From: Alphaproteobacteria bacterium
Lineage (GTDB): Bacteria > Pseudomonadota > Alphaproteobacteria > Rhodobacterales > Rhodobacteraceae
NCBI GenBank assembly: GCA_030433335.1
Contig: JAUILL010000011.1
Span: forward strand, 38,512-102,511
Direction: 5' to 3'
Length of the DNA stretch: 64,000 bases
The translations under genes and the position numbers were made by a program. The notes beneath the pieces were generated by a model. That model saw only the letters and a program-made list of their open reading frames with translations, had not been told where the DNA came from and did no database searches. Each line of letters starts with the position of its first letter. Positions within the stretch are counted from its first letter, which is position 1. Below, piece after piece: positions 16,632-25,832 of the stretch.

Positions 16632-17591
16632 ATGACCATCACCAATCCGAGTTTTGACGTCGCCCATTTGGGTCATGTCGAAATGCTGACCGACAAATAT
16701 CACGAAAGCCTCGACTTCTTTACCCGTGTTTACGGTCTCGTGCTGACTGCCGAGGACGAGACCTCGGCCTATTTGCGGGCATGGGACGACTATGAGTTTC
16801 ACACATTGAAGCTCACCCGCGCCGAAACCACCGGCGTCGGTCACATCGGCTATCGCTGCGCAAGCCCCGAGGCGCTGGATCGGCGCGTGGCTGTGATTGA
16901 AGCGTCGGGCTATAAAACCTACGGGTGGGTCGACGGTGACTTGGGCCATGGACGGGCTTTTCGTTTCGCAGATCCCTTTGGCCACGTGTTTGAACTCTAT
17001 TACGACACCAATTGGTTCGAGGCGCAGAGTGCTGCAGAAAAAGCGGCTCTCAAGAACACGGCATCTGCTTTCCGCGGCGCCGCCCCGCGCCGGATCGACC
17101 ATTTGAATCTGCTGTCGGAGGATGTCGGTGAATTCCGCCGTTTTATGGAGACCTGCCTCGGGTCACGGGTCACAGAGTACATCGAACTCGACAATGGCCG
17201 CATCGGGGGTTGCTGGTTCACGGTCAACAACAAGACTTACGATCTGGCTTGCACCGAAGAGCACGGCGGCGGCATGGGGCGTTTGCACCACCTCACTTAT
17301 GCCACCGACCAACGCGAAGATATTCTGCGCGCTGCCGATATCTTCTTGCAAAACGGTGTTCATATCGAGACGGGGCCACACAAGCACGCCATCCAAGGGA
17401 CATTTTTCCTGTACGTGTGGGAGCCTGCGGGAAACCGCGTGGAGTTGGCCAATGCAGGCGCGCGTCTGATCCTCGCGCCGGATTGGGAGCCGGTGAAATG
17501 GACAGAAAGTGATCGCAAGAAGGGGCAGGCCTGGGGGCTGAAAACCATCGAGAGCTTTCACACCCATGGCACCCCGCCGGTCGAAAAATAA
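16632..17591 (+). CDS. Type I (VOC) extradiol ring-cleavage dioxygenase
   Basis: 319 residues made of two VOC modules (about 8-130 and 150-280), the catechol-2,3-dioxygenase plan. In the catalytic C-terminal module the Fe(II) ligands are visible: His157 (RIDHLNLL), His219 or His220 (RLHHLTY) and Glu271 (AGNRVELA), and [14 protein letters not shown] is close to the extradiol-dioxygenase signature. It sits where gallate or protocatechuate dioxygenase would be expected, yet those belong to the unrelated type II LigB/GalA superfamily. It may supply the ring-cleaved substrate for the flanking GalB- and aldolase-type enzymes. The start follows GGGGAGGATACCT. The actual catechol is unknown. Confidence 0.85.
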   Translation: MTITNPSFDVAHLGHVEMLTDKYHESLDFFTRVYGLVLTAEDETSAYLRAWDDYEFHTLKLTRAETTGVGHIGYRCASPEALDRRVAVIEASGYKTYGWVDGDLGHGRAFRFADPFGHVFELYYDTNWFEAQSAAEKAALKNTASAFRGAAPRRIDHLNLLSEDVGEFRRFMETCLGSRVTEYIELDNGRIGGCWFTVNNKTYDLACTEEHGGGMGRLHHLTYATDQREDILRAADIFLQNGVHIETGPHKHAIQGTFFLYVWEPAGNRVELANAGARLILAPDWEPVKWTESDRKKGQAWGLKTIESFHTHGTPPVEK

Positions 17592-17656
17592 GGGCGTTTC
17601 TGGCCGATCGCGTCAACAGAATTTCAAAACAGAAGAAGCAAAGGGAGAGCGGTCTC

Positions 17657-18328
17657 ATGGCAAAAGTCGTGCAGCACATTGAACGGGCCTCGACCGAGGT
17701 CATAAGCCGTCTGGGGCAGGCGGGCGTCGCAACAGTGCACGAAGCGCAGGGGCGGACTGGGCTCATGGGCGCGTCTATGCGGCCAATTCAGCAGGACGTG
17801 TCGATTGCTGGATCTGCGGTCACGATTTCTGCGGCGCCCGGTGATAACTGGATGCTGCATGTTGCTATCGAGCAGCTGCAAGAGGGCGACGTAATGGTGC
17901 TCTCCCCCACCTCACCCTGCGGCATGGGCTATTTCGGCGATCTTCTGGCGACGTCTGCCATGGCCCGGGGATGCAGCACGCTGATCATTGATGCGGGGGT
18001 TCGCGATACCCGCGATCTGCGTCAGATGGGGTTCCGTGTCTGGTCGACGGCCGTATCCGCGCAAGGTTGCGTGAAAGAGACGTTGGGGTCTGTGAACGTA
18101 CCGATTGTCTGTGCGGGTGCGTCGGTTCAACCTGGCGACGTAATTGTGGCTGATGATGACGGAGTTTGCGTTGTCCCGAGGGGCGAGGCCGAGGCGGTCA
18201 TGGCCAAGGCTCAGGTCCGTCTTGATGCCGAAGAGGCCAAGCGTCAGCGGCTGGCATCGGGCGAGCTGGGATTGGACATCTACAATATGCGGCCACGTCT
18301 TGCAGCCAAAGGCCTTGAGTATGTCTAA
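17657..18328 (+). CDS. galC: 4-carboxy-4-hydroxy-2-oxoadipate aldolase / oxaloacetate decarboxylase (HMG/CHA aldolase)
   Basis: 223 residues of the RraA-like class II pyruvate aldolase family. The active-site signature G-D-X20-R-D is exact: GD in GYFGDLL and RD in AGVRDTRD with twenty residues between. These enzymes split CHA into pyruvate and oxaloacetate with a divalent metal and also decarboxylate oxaloacetate. [12 protein letters not shown] near the C-terminus is also typical. It is preceded by AAAGGGAGA, and its last 8 bases overlap the next gene. Equivalent names in other species are ligK and proA. Confidence 0.9.
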   Translation: MAKVVQHIERASTEVISRLGQAGVATVHEAQGRTGLMGASMRPIQQDVSIAGSAVTISAAPGDNWMLHVAIEQLQEGDVMVLSPTSPCGMGYFGDLLATSAMARGCSTLIIDAGVRDTRDLRQMGFRVWSTAVSAQGCVKETLGSVNVPIVCAGASVQPGDVIVADDDGVCVVPRGEAEAVMAKAQVRLDAEEAKRQRLASGELGLDIYNMRPRLAAKGLEYV

Positions 18329-19391
18329 CCCCTACGAAGAGGGCATTCCCTGTCTTTGGATGCGCGGCGGCACATCAAAGGGCGGCGTGTTCCTCGCTTC
18401 CGATCTGCCCTCGGATCCGCAGGAACGCGATGCCTTGCTCCTAACGATCATGGGTTCGCCATCGATCACGCAGATCGACGGAATGGGTGGGGCCGACCCT
18501 TTGACCTCCAAGGTCGCGATCCTGTCGCCACCAAGCCGCGAGGACGCGGATTTGGACTACCTCTTTCTTCAGGTCTTTGTGGATCAGGCCGTCGTGTCCG
18601 ACGCGCAGGCCTGCGGCAACATCTTGGCGTGCGTTGGCCCCGCAGCCATTGAGCGCGGTCTGGTCGCGCCGCAGGATGGCGAGACCCAAGTGCGTATCCA
18701 CATGCGCAACACCGGCGAAGTGTCCGTCGCCACCGTCCAGACACCTGGCGGTCGCGTGACGTATGCCGGAAGTGCAGCAATTGATGGAGTGCCTGGCACT
18801 CATGCGCCCGTGCCGCTGATGTTTACAGGGCTTGAAGGGTCTATGAGCGGGGACATGCTGCCGACCGGAGCAGCTACCGATATGCTGGGTGGGGTTGAGA
18901 CCACCTTGATCGACTACGGAATGCCCTGCGTTATTCTCGCAGCCGAAGATTTCGGGATCACCGGCACCGAGAGCCGTGACGCGCTGGATCAGAACCACGA
19001 TTTGAAGCGCCGGATCGAAGCTATTCGACTGCAAGCTGGACCGTTGATGCAGCTTGGCGATGTTTCCGAAAAGTCGGTGCCAAAAATGGTGCTGGTGTCT
19101 AAGCCGTCCGAGGGTGGTGTCATCAAAACGCGCAGCTTTATTCCCCATCGCTGCCACGCCTCCATTGGCGTCTTCGCTGCGATCACGGTTGCCGCGGCTT
19201 GCACCCTCACCAAAGGCGCCGCGGCGCGGCAAGCTCAGCTCCCAGGGGACCAGTCGTTCCGTATAGAGCACCCTAGCGGCGTGGCAGAGGTCTTGCTAGA
19301 GCGTGACACTCAGGGCTGCATCACAGGTGCAGGCACCCTCCGTACCGCGCGCAAGCTAATGGATGGGCGCGTTTTTCCAGCGCCCGATTAA
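18321..19391 (+). CDS. galD: PrpF/GalD-type isomerase, probable 4-oxalomesaconate tautomerase
   Basis: 356 residues of the PrpF family, a diaminopimelate-epimerase-like fold used for double-bond or keto-enol isomerisation. It opens with the family start [22 protein letters not shown], and [14 protein letters not shown] and [17 protein letters not shown] follow as usual. In gallate catabolism GalD converts the keto and enol forms of 4-oxalomesaconate so that GalB can act. The ATG is inside the 3' end of the aldolase gene (8-base overlap). The much longer open frame upstream is a shadow of that gene. End of the operon. Confidence 0.88.
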   Translation: MSNPYEEGIPCLWMRGGTSKGGVFLASDLPSDPQERDALLLTIMGSPSITQIDGMGGADPLTSKVAILSPPSREDADLDYLFLQVFVDQAVVSDAQACGNILACVGPAAIERGLVAPQDGETQVRIHMRNTGEVSVATVQTPGGRVTYAGSAAIDGVPGTHAPVPLMFTGLEGSMSGDMLPTGAATDMLGGVETTLIDYGMPCVILAAEDFGITGTESRDALDQNHDLKRRIEAIRLQAGPLMQLGDVSEKSVPKMVLVSKPSEGGVIKTRSFIPHRCHASIGVFAAITVAAACTLTKGAAARQAQLPGDQSFRIEHPSGVAEVLLERDTQGCITGAGTLRTARKLMDGRVFPAPD

Positions 19392-19512
19392 AAGATCTAG
19401 GAGACGCAGCTTCATTGCGACTATCCCGCCACGAGGTTGACGAAAGTCAATGCGCTCGCCTAGCCATCGTGCTCAAGGCGTTGCGATAGCGCGGCCTCGT
19501 TGCTAAATCGCA

Positions 19513-20430
19513 TCATTCTAGCCTCAGATCGATCAAAAATGGATAATGGTCGGTCGGCCATTCGCCTTGGAATTTCTTCCTAATCACAGTTGGTTGGCTT
19601 GCTGTCTGTACATCCCCGACCCATCCTATATGGTCGATCGCGCCGAACAGATTGAGACCTCGATTAAAGTGATAGGTTGCGCCTCCGACTGGGGCAAAGG
19701 TGACGCCCTCAGCCTCTAAAATCTGGAGGGTTCTGTCGCCGAGACGCGCATTCAAATCCCCCATCACGAGGATTGTTTCGCCAGCTTCAATCCATGGCCT
19801 GATCCGTTCGGCCACAAGTTCAACCGATTGTAGCCTGTTGCTGCGACTGGAAAAATCTGTGTGGATATTGACTGCGCGGAACTCAGCGCCCGTTTCGCGG
19901 TCCGCAAACGCCGCCCACGTCGCGTAGGCCGGATAGGAGCCATTGAAGGTCCGCGAATACAGTGTGTCGGGCGTGTCAGAGAAGAAGAACCAGCCTTGGT
20001 CGGTCATCCGGAGCCGGTCTTTGCGATAGAGAAAAGGCTGGGTGTTTGGGAAAATCGAGGGGTCGCCAGAGGCCGCAGCAGCGAACTCTGGATTGTTGGC
20101 GAGCAGGTAGTCCAGCGTCAGATTTTCTTGGGTCTCTTCGGGGCCGGAATGGCTTTCCATTTCCTGAAAGGCGACCAGATCGGCTGCAATATACTTGAAC
20201 GCCTCGTCCAAAGGTGCTTTGCGCCGGTGCCAATCGGCGAGTGACCATGGCCCGGTCTCGCGCCGGACCGAGATGTAGTGGACGTTATAGGTGGCCACGC
20301 GCAGGGCGCTTTCATCCTCGGTCGGTAGGGGATCTGTGCCGGAGTTGCGGTAAATTTGGGAGCACGCGAGCAAAGCCAGCAAAACCACGAGACCTGCGAG
20401 GGCTTTGAACGCTAGTCTGACATACGCCAC
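19513..20430 (-). CDS. Endonuclease/exonuclease/phosphatase-family lipoprotein
   Basis: 305 residues. An N-terminal hydrophobic segment ends in LALLACS, a plausible lipobox, so the protein is probably a membrane-anchored periplasmic lipoprotein. The rest is an EEP domain with ATYNVHY, AFQEMES (metal-binding Glu), MGDLNARLGD and the C-terminal TDHYPFLIDL. The family includes DNases and phosphodiesterases; the substrate here is unknown. The GTG at 20430 was chosen because GAGGAGG stands 7 bases upstream. The longer ATG start would overlap the DedA gene, which ends 13 bases before this GTG. Confidence 0.8.
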   Translation of the reverse strand: MAYVRLAFKALAGLVVLLALLACSQIYRNSGTDPLPTEDESALRVATYNVHYISVRRETGPWSLADWHRRKAPLDEAFKYIAADLVAFQEMESHSGPEETQENLTLDYLLANNPEFAAAASGDPSIFPNTQPFLYRKDRLRMTDQGWFFFSDTPDTLYSRTFNGSYPAYATWAAFADRETGAEFRAVNIHTDFSSRSNRLQSVELVAERIRPWIEAGETILVMGDLNARLGDRTLQILEAEGVTFAPVGGATYHFNRGLNLFGAIDHIGWVGDVQTASQPTVIRKKFQGEWPTDHYPFLIDLRLE

Positions 20431-20443
20431 TGAAGCCCCTCCT

Positions 20444-21019
20444 CTATCGGGCAAACTGAACGCGTCGAATGACGGCAAAGAGGCTGAAGCCGCAAATCGC
20501 GCAGACTAAAAGTAGTCCGGTCAGGCAATTCACAACGCCAGCAAGCTGCGCACCGAACACATTGCCAAGCCAAGCATAAGACGCAGCCCAGAAAAAGGCT
20601 CCGATCGCGGCAACGCCGGAAAACCGTAGCCACTTCATCCCAAGCGCGCCAGCGCTGTAGGTCACGTAAGGTGCGATCGGGCTGAGCAAAGTACGTGAGA
20701 GCAGCACGGCAAACCCGCCCCGCTGTTTTATCAGTCTTTGTGCCTGCTGGATGCCGGTGCTTGCACCTCGGGCCTTCGCGAGTTTTGCGATCAGGGGCTG
20801 ACGCGCACGTCGGGCGATTTGGAAGGCGATCTGGTCCCCGACAATGAGACCACCAAATGCAAAAAGCGCCACCTGCCAGATCGTGAATTCGCCCAAAGCC
20901 GCAGACGCCATCACCAAGATTGACGCCGGCACTGGCGCGCCCACTGACGCGATCATCGCCGAGCCGAACAAGACCCATAGGCCATAGCTATTCAAAAGAC
21001 TGAAGAGGAGGTCGGTCAT
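20444..21019 (-). CDS. DedA-family membrane protein
   Basis: 191 residues with about five hydrophobic segments. The DedA (SNARE-associated) pattern is present: GAPVPASILVMASAALGE, a Gly-rich GGLIVGDQIAFQIAR segment, GGFAVLLSRTLLSPIAPYVTYSAGALGM with the conserved Arg/Pro stretch, and FFWAASYAWLGNVFG. DedA proteins are lipid scramblases or flippases that need a proton gradient, some recycling undecaprenyl phosphate. It forms a two-gene unit with the EEP lipoprotein. Confidence 0.88.
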   Translation of the reverse strand: MTDLLFSLLNSYGLWVLFGSAMIASVGAPVPASILVMASAALGEFTIWQVALFAFGGLIVGDQIAFQIARRARQPLIAKLAKARGASTGIQQAQRLIKQRGGFAVLLSRTLLSPIAPYVTYSAGALGMKWLRFSGVAAIGAFFWAASYAWLGNVFGAQLAGVVNCLTGLLLVCAICGFSLFAVIRRVQFAR

Positions 21020-21077
21020 AAAAAAGTTCTGCGGTTAGACATGCGCCCACCTTTTGGGGCGGGCGGCGTTTTTGGTC

Positions 21078-21584
21078 TTAGGTGCGATCCTTGTGGCCTT
21101 TGCGGTGATGGTCGTCGTCATCACGATCCATCCGCTCTAGCATCTTTGATGTGGCCGCTTCGAACTCTGCGTCGGTAATCGCGCCGTTCCCGTCCGCATC
21201 GAGATGCTGGAAGCTATCGACCAGAGGATCACGCATCAGCTCCAGAAAGATCGTCTCGTACTCGTCGAGCGAGATCTCTCCGTTCTGGCTGGCATCGGCT
21301 CCTGCGATCAGAGCTGCGCGGGCCAGTGCGATCTCTTCGGCTGTGATCGTGCCATCGCCGTCACTATCGGTGAACAGAGCACCTAGGGGCATGCGCCCGC
21401 CTTCCCTGCGGCGGTCGCCATGGCGTCCGTCGGTGCGCATGATGATCGCAGGGGTGTCTTCGACTGCAATTGCGGGCGCGGCTTCGGTCGCGATCGGATT
21501 GCTTTGTGCTGTCACAACCGCTGCACCGGAGACGGTCAGAACAGCTACGGCGAAACCAATGGGCAGGAGTTTGTCTTTGTTCAT
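21078..21584 (-). CDS. Exported EF-hand calcium-binding protein
   Basis: 168 residues. A signal peptide (MNKDKLLPIGFAVAVLTVSGAAVVTAQ) precedes three EF-hand loops: DSDGDGTITAEE (73-84), a weaker DASQNGEISLDE (97-108) and DADGNGAITDAE (129-140). The C-terminus is Asp/His/Lys-rich (RDDDDHHRKGHK) and may bind other metals. It is probably a periplasmic calcium sensor or buffer. The start is the ATG of MNKDK; the longer frame adds a basic non-signal stretch. A histidine kinase and response regulator follow upstream on the same strand. Confidence 0.88.
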   Translation of the reverse strand: MNKDKLLPIGFAVAVLTVSGAAVVTAQSNPIATEAAPAIAVEDTPAIIMRTDGRHGDRRREGGRMPLGALFTDSDGDGTITAEEIALARAALIAGADASQNGEISLDEYETIFLELMRDPLVDSFQHLDADGNGAITDAEFEAATSKMLERMDRDDDDHHRKGHKDRT

Positions 21585-21615
21585 GATATTGTACCTCTGG
21601 AAACCGGAGTGGGGC

Positions 21616-21849
21616 TTACGCGGGCTGCGCTTCGGCATCTGCTGCGGGTTCAGCGTTCATGTCCGCTTTGGCCGCCTCGGCCTTGCGGTTTTGTTGCCAG
21701 ACCATCGCGGTCAGAGTGCCTGTAGTCAGGGCCGCCGCACCGATTGCGAGGCCAAGGATGGTCAGCCCGAACAGGGCGACGACCGGCGCAAGGATCAGCG
21801 CTGCGAGAGCGCCGCCAACCAGTTGCAGAGTGTTCGTGATCTTTTCCAT
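21616..21849 (-). CDS. Small hydrophobic membrane protein
   Basis: 77 residues. After MEKITNTLQL come two adjacent, partly merged hydrophobic stretches (about 11-50) and then a hydrophilic Ala/Glu-rich tail (KAEAAKADMNAEPAADAEAQPA). The start at MEKIT follows GAAAGG with good spacing. I recognise no family. It lies between the EF-hand gene (32-base gap) and the histidine kinase gene (71 bases) on the same strand, and the group may be co-regulated. Confidence 0.65.
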   Translation of the reverse strand: MEKITNTLQLVGGALAALILAPVVALFGLTILGLAIGAAALTTGTLTAMVWQQNRKAEAAKADMNAEPAADAEAQPA

Positions 21850-21920
21850 GTGATGTGCCTTTCGCTTCGTAGGATGAGACACATATGGAGGGGCAGTTTT
21901 ACATCCGCCTTTCGCGAACC

Positions 21921-23291
21921 TTACAACTTTGTAAGGTTTGTTTTTTCGCGGTTTTTGCGGCCAGTGCCGTCCCAGACCATGCGCGCAAAGAGCCCCCGAT
22001 TTCCTTGTGGCGCGTCGGACAAGAGCAGCGTTGCACCGTGGCGCGTTGCTATGGATTTCGCCAGCGAGAGACCGAGGCCAGCGCCTTCGGTGTTGCGGCT
22101 CTGATCCAAGCGATAGAGCGGCTCTGTCACCCGAGATAGTTCCCCTTCGGGAATGCCAGGTCCGTCATCCATCACGCCAAAGACGCCTTGCTCGGCGACC
22201 AAGGTCAGGGTGCTGCCTTCGGGGGTATGTCGCAGAGCGTTCTGGATCAGGTTCGTCATGAATTGGTTTAGCAATACCGGATCGCCGTTGATCATCGCAG
22301 GCGAGATGTCGGACTTCAGAGTACGACCCGAGTCCTCGATCACCGGCGCATAAATCTCGGCTAGCCCTTGGGCCAAATCCGCCAGATCGACCGGTTCGAA
22401 TTTCTGCTCGAGCGTGCCGCTCTCTAGCTTCGATAGGCGCAAGAAGGCATCGAAAATCGCAATCGCCTTGTCGGCCTGCTCTAGCGCTGCACCGATTTCA
22501 TCTGCGCGATCTCCCTCCGCCATCAGAGCGGTTTCTAGCCGGATCCGCAGGCGGGTTAGCGGTGTCTTCAGGTCGTGGGCGATGTTTGCTGAGAACCCGC
22601 GTGCCTGCTCCAGCGCCGCGCCGATGCGCTCGATGGTTTCGTCGACCTGCAGGCCCAACCGATCCAGATCATCCCGATCACCTTGGGGCGCAACACGGGC
22701 GGTCAGATCACCCTGTGCGGCTTGTTCGAGAACGCGTGTCACCTCTGACAATCGACGTTGTGTGCGCCAGCCCATGAACAGACCGAAGGCCAGCGCGACC
22801 GCCAGCGTGATCCACCCGATCCCGATAAAGGTGCTGGCCAAGACCTCGTCAAAAACAGAAGGCTCGCCGACGTTTTGACCGACGATGAGCCAACCGCCTT
22901 CGGTTGGCCCGCCATAGAAAATCCAGGGCTCGCGCGGGCGTCCGCGAAAGCGCCCTTGGGGCGGGACCAGATCGTCTTCGTAAAAGGTGCCCTCTTCGCC
23001 ATAACCTTCGGCGTCGTCCATTCCGGCAGGCAAGAAAATGATCCGTTCCAATGAGGATGCACTGTCCTGACTGCCCGACAAAGTGCCTGCACTGATCGCC
23101 TTGCTCGCGCTCTCGAAACGGGCTTCGAGCCGGTCGTCCACGCGGCGATCCATAGCTTCTCTGACTTCGAACACCGCAAAAATCGCGGCCCCAGCAACTA
23201 CGATCAGAAACGCCGCAGTCAGTATCAAGGCCTGCCGCAAGGCCGAGAGTCGCCATAGCCGACGCACGGGTTCAAGGAGAGTCGATAACAT
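21921..23291 (-). CDS. Membrane sensor histidine kinase
   Basis: 456 residues. Two membrane segments (about 21-43 and 153-174) enclose a periplasmic sensor of about 110 residues rich in Asp/Glu (MDDAEGYGEEGTFYEDD). Next come a HAMP segment (about 175-230), the phospho-accepting His239 in SANIAHDLKTPLTRLR, and an ATPase domain with NLIQNALRHTP (N box), DDGPGIP (G1) and GAGLGLSLAKSI (G2). The acidic sensor would suit cation binding. Its start lies inside the response-regulator gene (20-base overlap), so the pair is coupled. Confidence 0.94.
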   Translation of the reverse strand: MLSTLLEPVRRLWRLSALRQALILTAAFLIVVAGAAIFAVFEVREAMDRRVDDRLEARFESASKAISAGTLSGSQDSASSLERIIFLPAGMDDAEGYGEEGTFYEDDLVPPQGRFRGRPREPWIFYGGPTEGGWLIVGQNVGEPSVFDEVLASTFIGIGWITLAVALAFGLFMGWRTQRRLSEVTRVLEQAAQGDLTARVAPQGDRDDLDRLGLQVDETIERIGAALEQARGFSANIAHDLKTPLTRLRIRLETALMAEGDRADEIGAALEQADKAIAIFDAFLRLSKLESGTLEQKFEPVDLADLAQGLAEIYAPVIEDSGRTLKSDISPAMINGDPVLLNQFMTNLIQNALRHTPEGSTLTLVAEQGVFGVMDDGPGIPEGELSRVTEPLYRLDQSRNTEGAGLGLSLAKSIATRHGATLLLSDAPQGNRGLFARMVWDGTGRKNREKTNLTKL

Positions 23292-23952
23292 AACCCGCGC
23301 CCCGAATAGTCCGAATGACTGTATCTCCGAACGGCTTTTCCAACTTCGCCCGCAAGCGGCTCAGGTGGGTTTCGACGACGCTGGTTGTGGGATCGAAATT
23401 TATATTCCAGACCTTTTCGAGCAGCATATTGCGTGTCTGAACCCGCCCTTTGGCGCGCAAGAGCGCCTCGAGCAAGCGGAACTCTTTGCCGTTCAGATCA
23501 ACCGCTTGCCCCTGCCGCGTGCATGTCTGCTTTAGAAGGTCCAAGGTGATGTCCCCATGGGTCAGCTTGGTCGCCTCCGGCGCTTCGGCAGGCATGTTGC
23601 GCCGCCCTAACACGGCCACGCGCGCTTCGAGTTCGGTCAGAGCAAAGGGTTTCGACAGATAGTCGTCCGCCCCCGCTTGCAGCCCCTCGACACGGTCGTC
23701 AATTTCGGACAGGGCGCTGAGAAAGAGCACGGGCGTACGGACTTTGGCCGCGCGGATGGCGCGTAAGACAGACATGCCGTCCAGTTCAGGCACCATGCGG
23801 TCTAAAACCAGCACGTCAAAGTCCTGTGTGGTCGCGGCGATCAGTGCATCCTTGCCATTTGTCAGCCAATCAACAGTATGCCCCGCGCGGGACAGACCAC
23901 TCTGTACCCAAGCACCAATCTCGGCATCGTCTTCTAACACCAGAACTTTCAT
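23272..23952 (-). CDS. OmpR/PhoB-family response regulator
   Basis: 226 residues: a receiver domain with acidic pocket E7/D8/D9, phosphorylation site Asp51 (LVLDRMVPELDG) and Lys in YLSKPFA, then an OmpR-type winged helix (about 125-222; LNGKEFRLLEALLRAKGRVQTRNMLLEKVW and VVETHLSRLRAKL). It is the partner of the overlapping kinase gene. The nearby EF-hand and small membrane protein genes are candidate targets; a QseB/PmrA-like subfamily would fit. Confidence 0.95.
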   Translation of the reverse strand: MKVLVLEDDAEIGAWVQSGLSRAGHTVDWLTNGKDALIAATTQDFDVLVLDRMVPELDGMSVLRAIRAAKVRTPVLFLSALSEIDDRVEGLQAGADDYLSKPFALTELEARVAVLGRRNMPAEAPEATKLTHGDITLDLLKQTCTRQGQAVDLNGKEFRLLEALLRAKGRVQTRNMLLEKVWNINFDPTTSVVETHLSRLRAKLEKPFGDTVIRTIRGAGYVIDSP

Positions 23953-24173
23953 CCCACGACTCTATCGGCAAAAGTTGCAGAATGACCAGACGCATCCAGC
24001 ACACGAGAGTCTAGGACCTGCTTTTTTGACGGCACTTCAGCAGCAATTTGCATGCAACTTTTACGATCTGCCGTTTTGGCCGCTACCCTGCCTTCTTACG
24101 AGCAAGCTGGCCATCGGCTATTGTTTTGAGCCGCTAAAAACACAAAGTGTGTTCCGAACATTGGAGAATTTTC

Positions 24174-24557
24174 ATGCGTGTGCTTTTGATTGAGGATGAC
24201 CCCATTATTGGGCAGGCAATAAAAAGCTCGTTCGGCAAAGAAGCGGCGGAGAGCGACGCGTTGATGAACCTGATCAATCGAGAAAGCCTAATTTTACCGG
24301 AACTGAATGCGATGCTCTGTGACAGCGGTATTGTCCGATCTCGTGAATTGGTCATGGAGTGGTTGGCCAAGGAAATGACGAAAGGACGCGTGCCCAATAC
24401 GGATAAAGCGCGCTTGGCTGGAATGATGATGGACGTCGTATTCGGCGTGCTGCTCCCGAAGCGTCAGCGCAAGGGCTTCGTTGATCGCAAAGCGCAAGCC
24501 AACGAAATCTTGATCAGACTCAAAATTCTGCTTTTGGGTGTCGCGGCGCTTCAGTGA
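24174..24557 (+). pseudogene. Chimeric reading frame: response-regulator start joined to a TetR C-terminal domain
   Basis: 127 codons without a stop. The first ~19 residues (MRVLLIEDDPIIGQAIKSS) are the opening of an OmpR-type receiver domain. From about residue 20 the protein becomes a TetR/AefR-like C-terminal helical domain: DALMNLINRESLILPELNAMLCD, then VMEWLAKEMTKGRVPNTDKARLAGMMMDVVFGVLL. Neither the phosphorylation site nor any HTH remains. GGAG with good spacing precedes the ATG, so it can still be translated. It looks like a deletion or recombination scar between two regulator genes. Whether it is functional is unknown. Confidence 0.6.
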
Positions 24558-24672
24558 TGTCTGCGCACCGATTTCAAAATTCCATCGAAGCGAAGCTCAT
24601 TACAATGAAGTGCTCGGCGCAAAAACTTAACTCGTAACTTTATGTTTGCCATCTAAAGCAACTGCCGACACC

Positions 24673-25614
24673 TTAGGCTTCGCTGCGCATCACCCGAGAC
24701 AAACGACGAATTCGTATTGCACGGTTTATTTCGCCCCCGAAAATGAGAACAAGAGCAGCCAGATAGAGGAAGTAAAGCGTCGCGATAATTCCAGCGAGGC
24801 CCCCATAGTAACTTGCGTATGTTGCGAAATGTGCAAGGTAAAACGAGAAAGCAGCTGTCAGTGTGAGCCACACACCGACCGTGAAAAGCACGCCGGGATA
24901 GATCGACGAAAAGCGTGTCCGTCGAGCCGGCAAGAAAACATGCGCCAAAAACAGCGATGATACCAGAATAAGCGCCGCCGCCGGATACCGGATAAAGCCT
25001 ATCGTGACAGATGCGGGATCGAAACCGGGAAACAGAATGTGCAGCCACGATCCCGCGCGCGGCGCGAGAACCAAGAGGTACCCGACCAGAACCAGCACAA
25101 GACTGGCGATCACCACCATTGACGCCATGACGGGATACAGCACGTACCATGCACGCGTCTCGCGCACGCCGTAGGCTCGGTTGAGTCCGATGCGCACACC
25201 ATCCACGCCGCCAAGAGCGAACCAAATGGTCAAAAGAATACCGATGGACAAGACACCTCCGCGCTGGACGGTCATGACCTGCCGAACCTCAGATACGATG
25301 GGTTCGATAAGTGTCGACGGAACGATCGCAATCAAAAACGAAATCAGATCGTCAGCCATATTTTGACTGCCGACAAAGGCGGTGAGCGACGATGTGAAAA
25401 TCAGAAAGGGGAAGACTGCCAAGAGAACCCGAAAAGCCACATTGCCTGCTAGCCCGAAGGCATCATCGCTCCAAAGTCGCAGGCCGGCTTCGCGCAAGAT
25501 GCTCCAAACCGCGCGCCATCCGGTGCTTTGCAACAACCCTTCTGGGTTGTCGGTGACGATACCGTGCGTGATGACGGCATCGCGGCCCGGTTCTGTTGGC
25601 ATTCGCACTGCCAT
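24673..25614 (-). CDS. YihY/BrkB-family inner-membrane protein
   Basis: 313 residues with about six membrane helices in the YihY/virulence-factor BrkB arrangement: NVAFRVLLAVFPFLIFTSSLTAFVG, then WFALGGVDGVRIGLNRAYGVRETRAWY (the family's conserved loop) and YYGGLAGIIATLYFLYLAALVLIFGGEINRAI near the end. Despite the old RNase BN name, these are membrane proteins of unknown transport function. No operon partner is adjacent. Confidence 0.9.
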   Translation of the reverse strand: MAVRMPTEPGRDAVITHGIVTDNPEGLLQSTGWRAVWSILREAGLRLWSDDAFGLAGNVAFRVLLAVFPFLIFTSSLTAFVGSQNMADDLISFLIAIVPSTLIEPIVSEVRQVMTVQRGGVLSIGILLTIWFALGGVDGVRIGLNRAYGVRETRAWYVLYPVMASMVVIASLVLVLVGYLLVLAPRAGSWLHILFPGFDPASVTIGFIRYPAAALILVSSLFLAHVFLPARRTRFSSIYPGVLFTVGVWLTLTAAFSFYLAHFATYASYYGGLAGIIATLYFLYLAALVLIFGGEINRAIRIRRLSRVMRSEA

Positions 25615-25832
25615 TCTGTGTCTCTCGTTCTAAGTTAATCCGTGCGCCCGGTAGCAGTTCCGAGCATGTCATCAACGCTCTAGGCATCTGCATTCTATGA
25701 AGAACCTAGAATGACCTACGCGTCTTTCCACAAAGATATTTGCAAGCAATGCTCAGCAGAAACTTCTACAAAACAAGCATTTGAACGACTTGAAAGGTCA
25801 CCAAGACCCAGCGCCTTTCGGATGCAATGCCC

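Noticed and set aside
18441..19271. 276-codon minus-strand frame antisense to the galD-like gene
   Set aside because: The plus strand encodes an unmistakable PrpF-family protein; the antisense frame is His/Arg-rich shadow.
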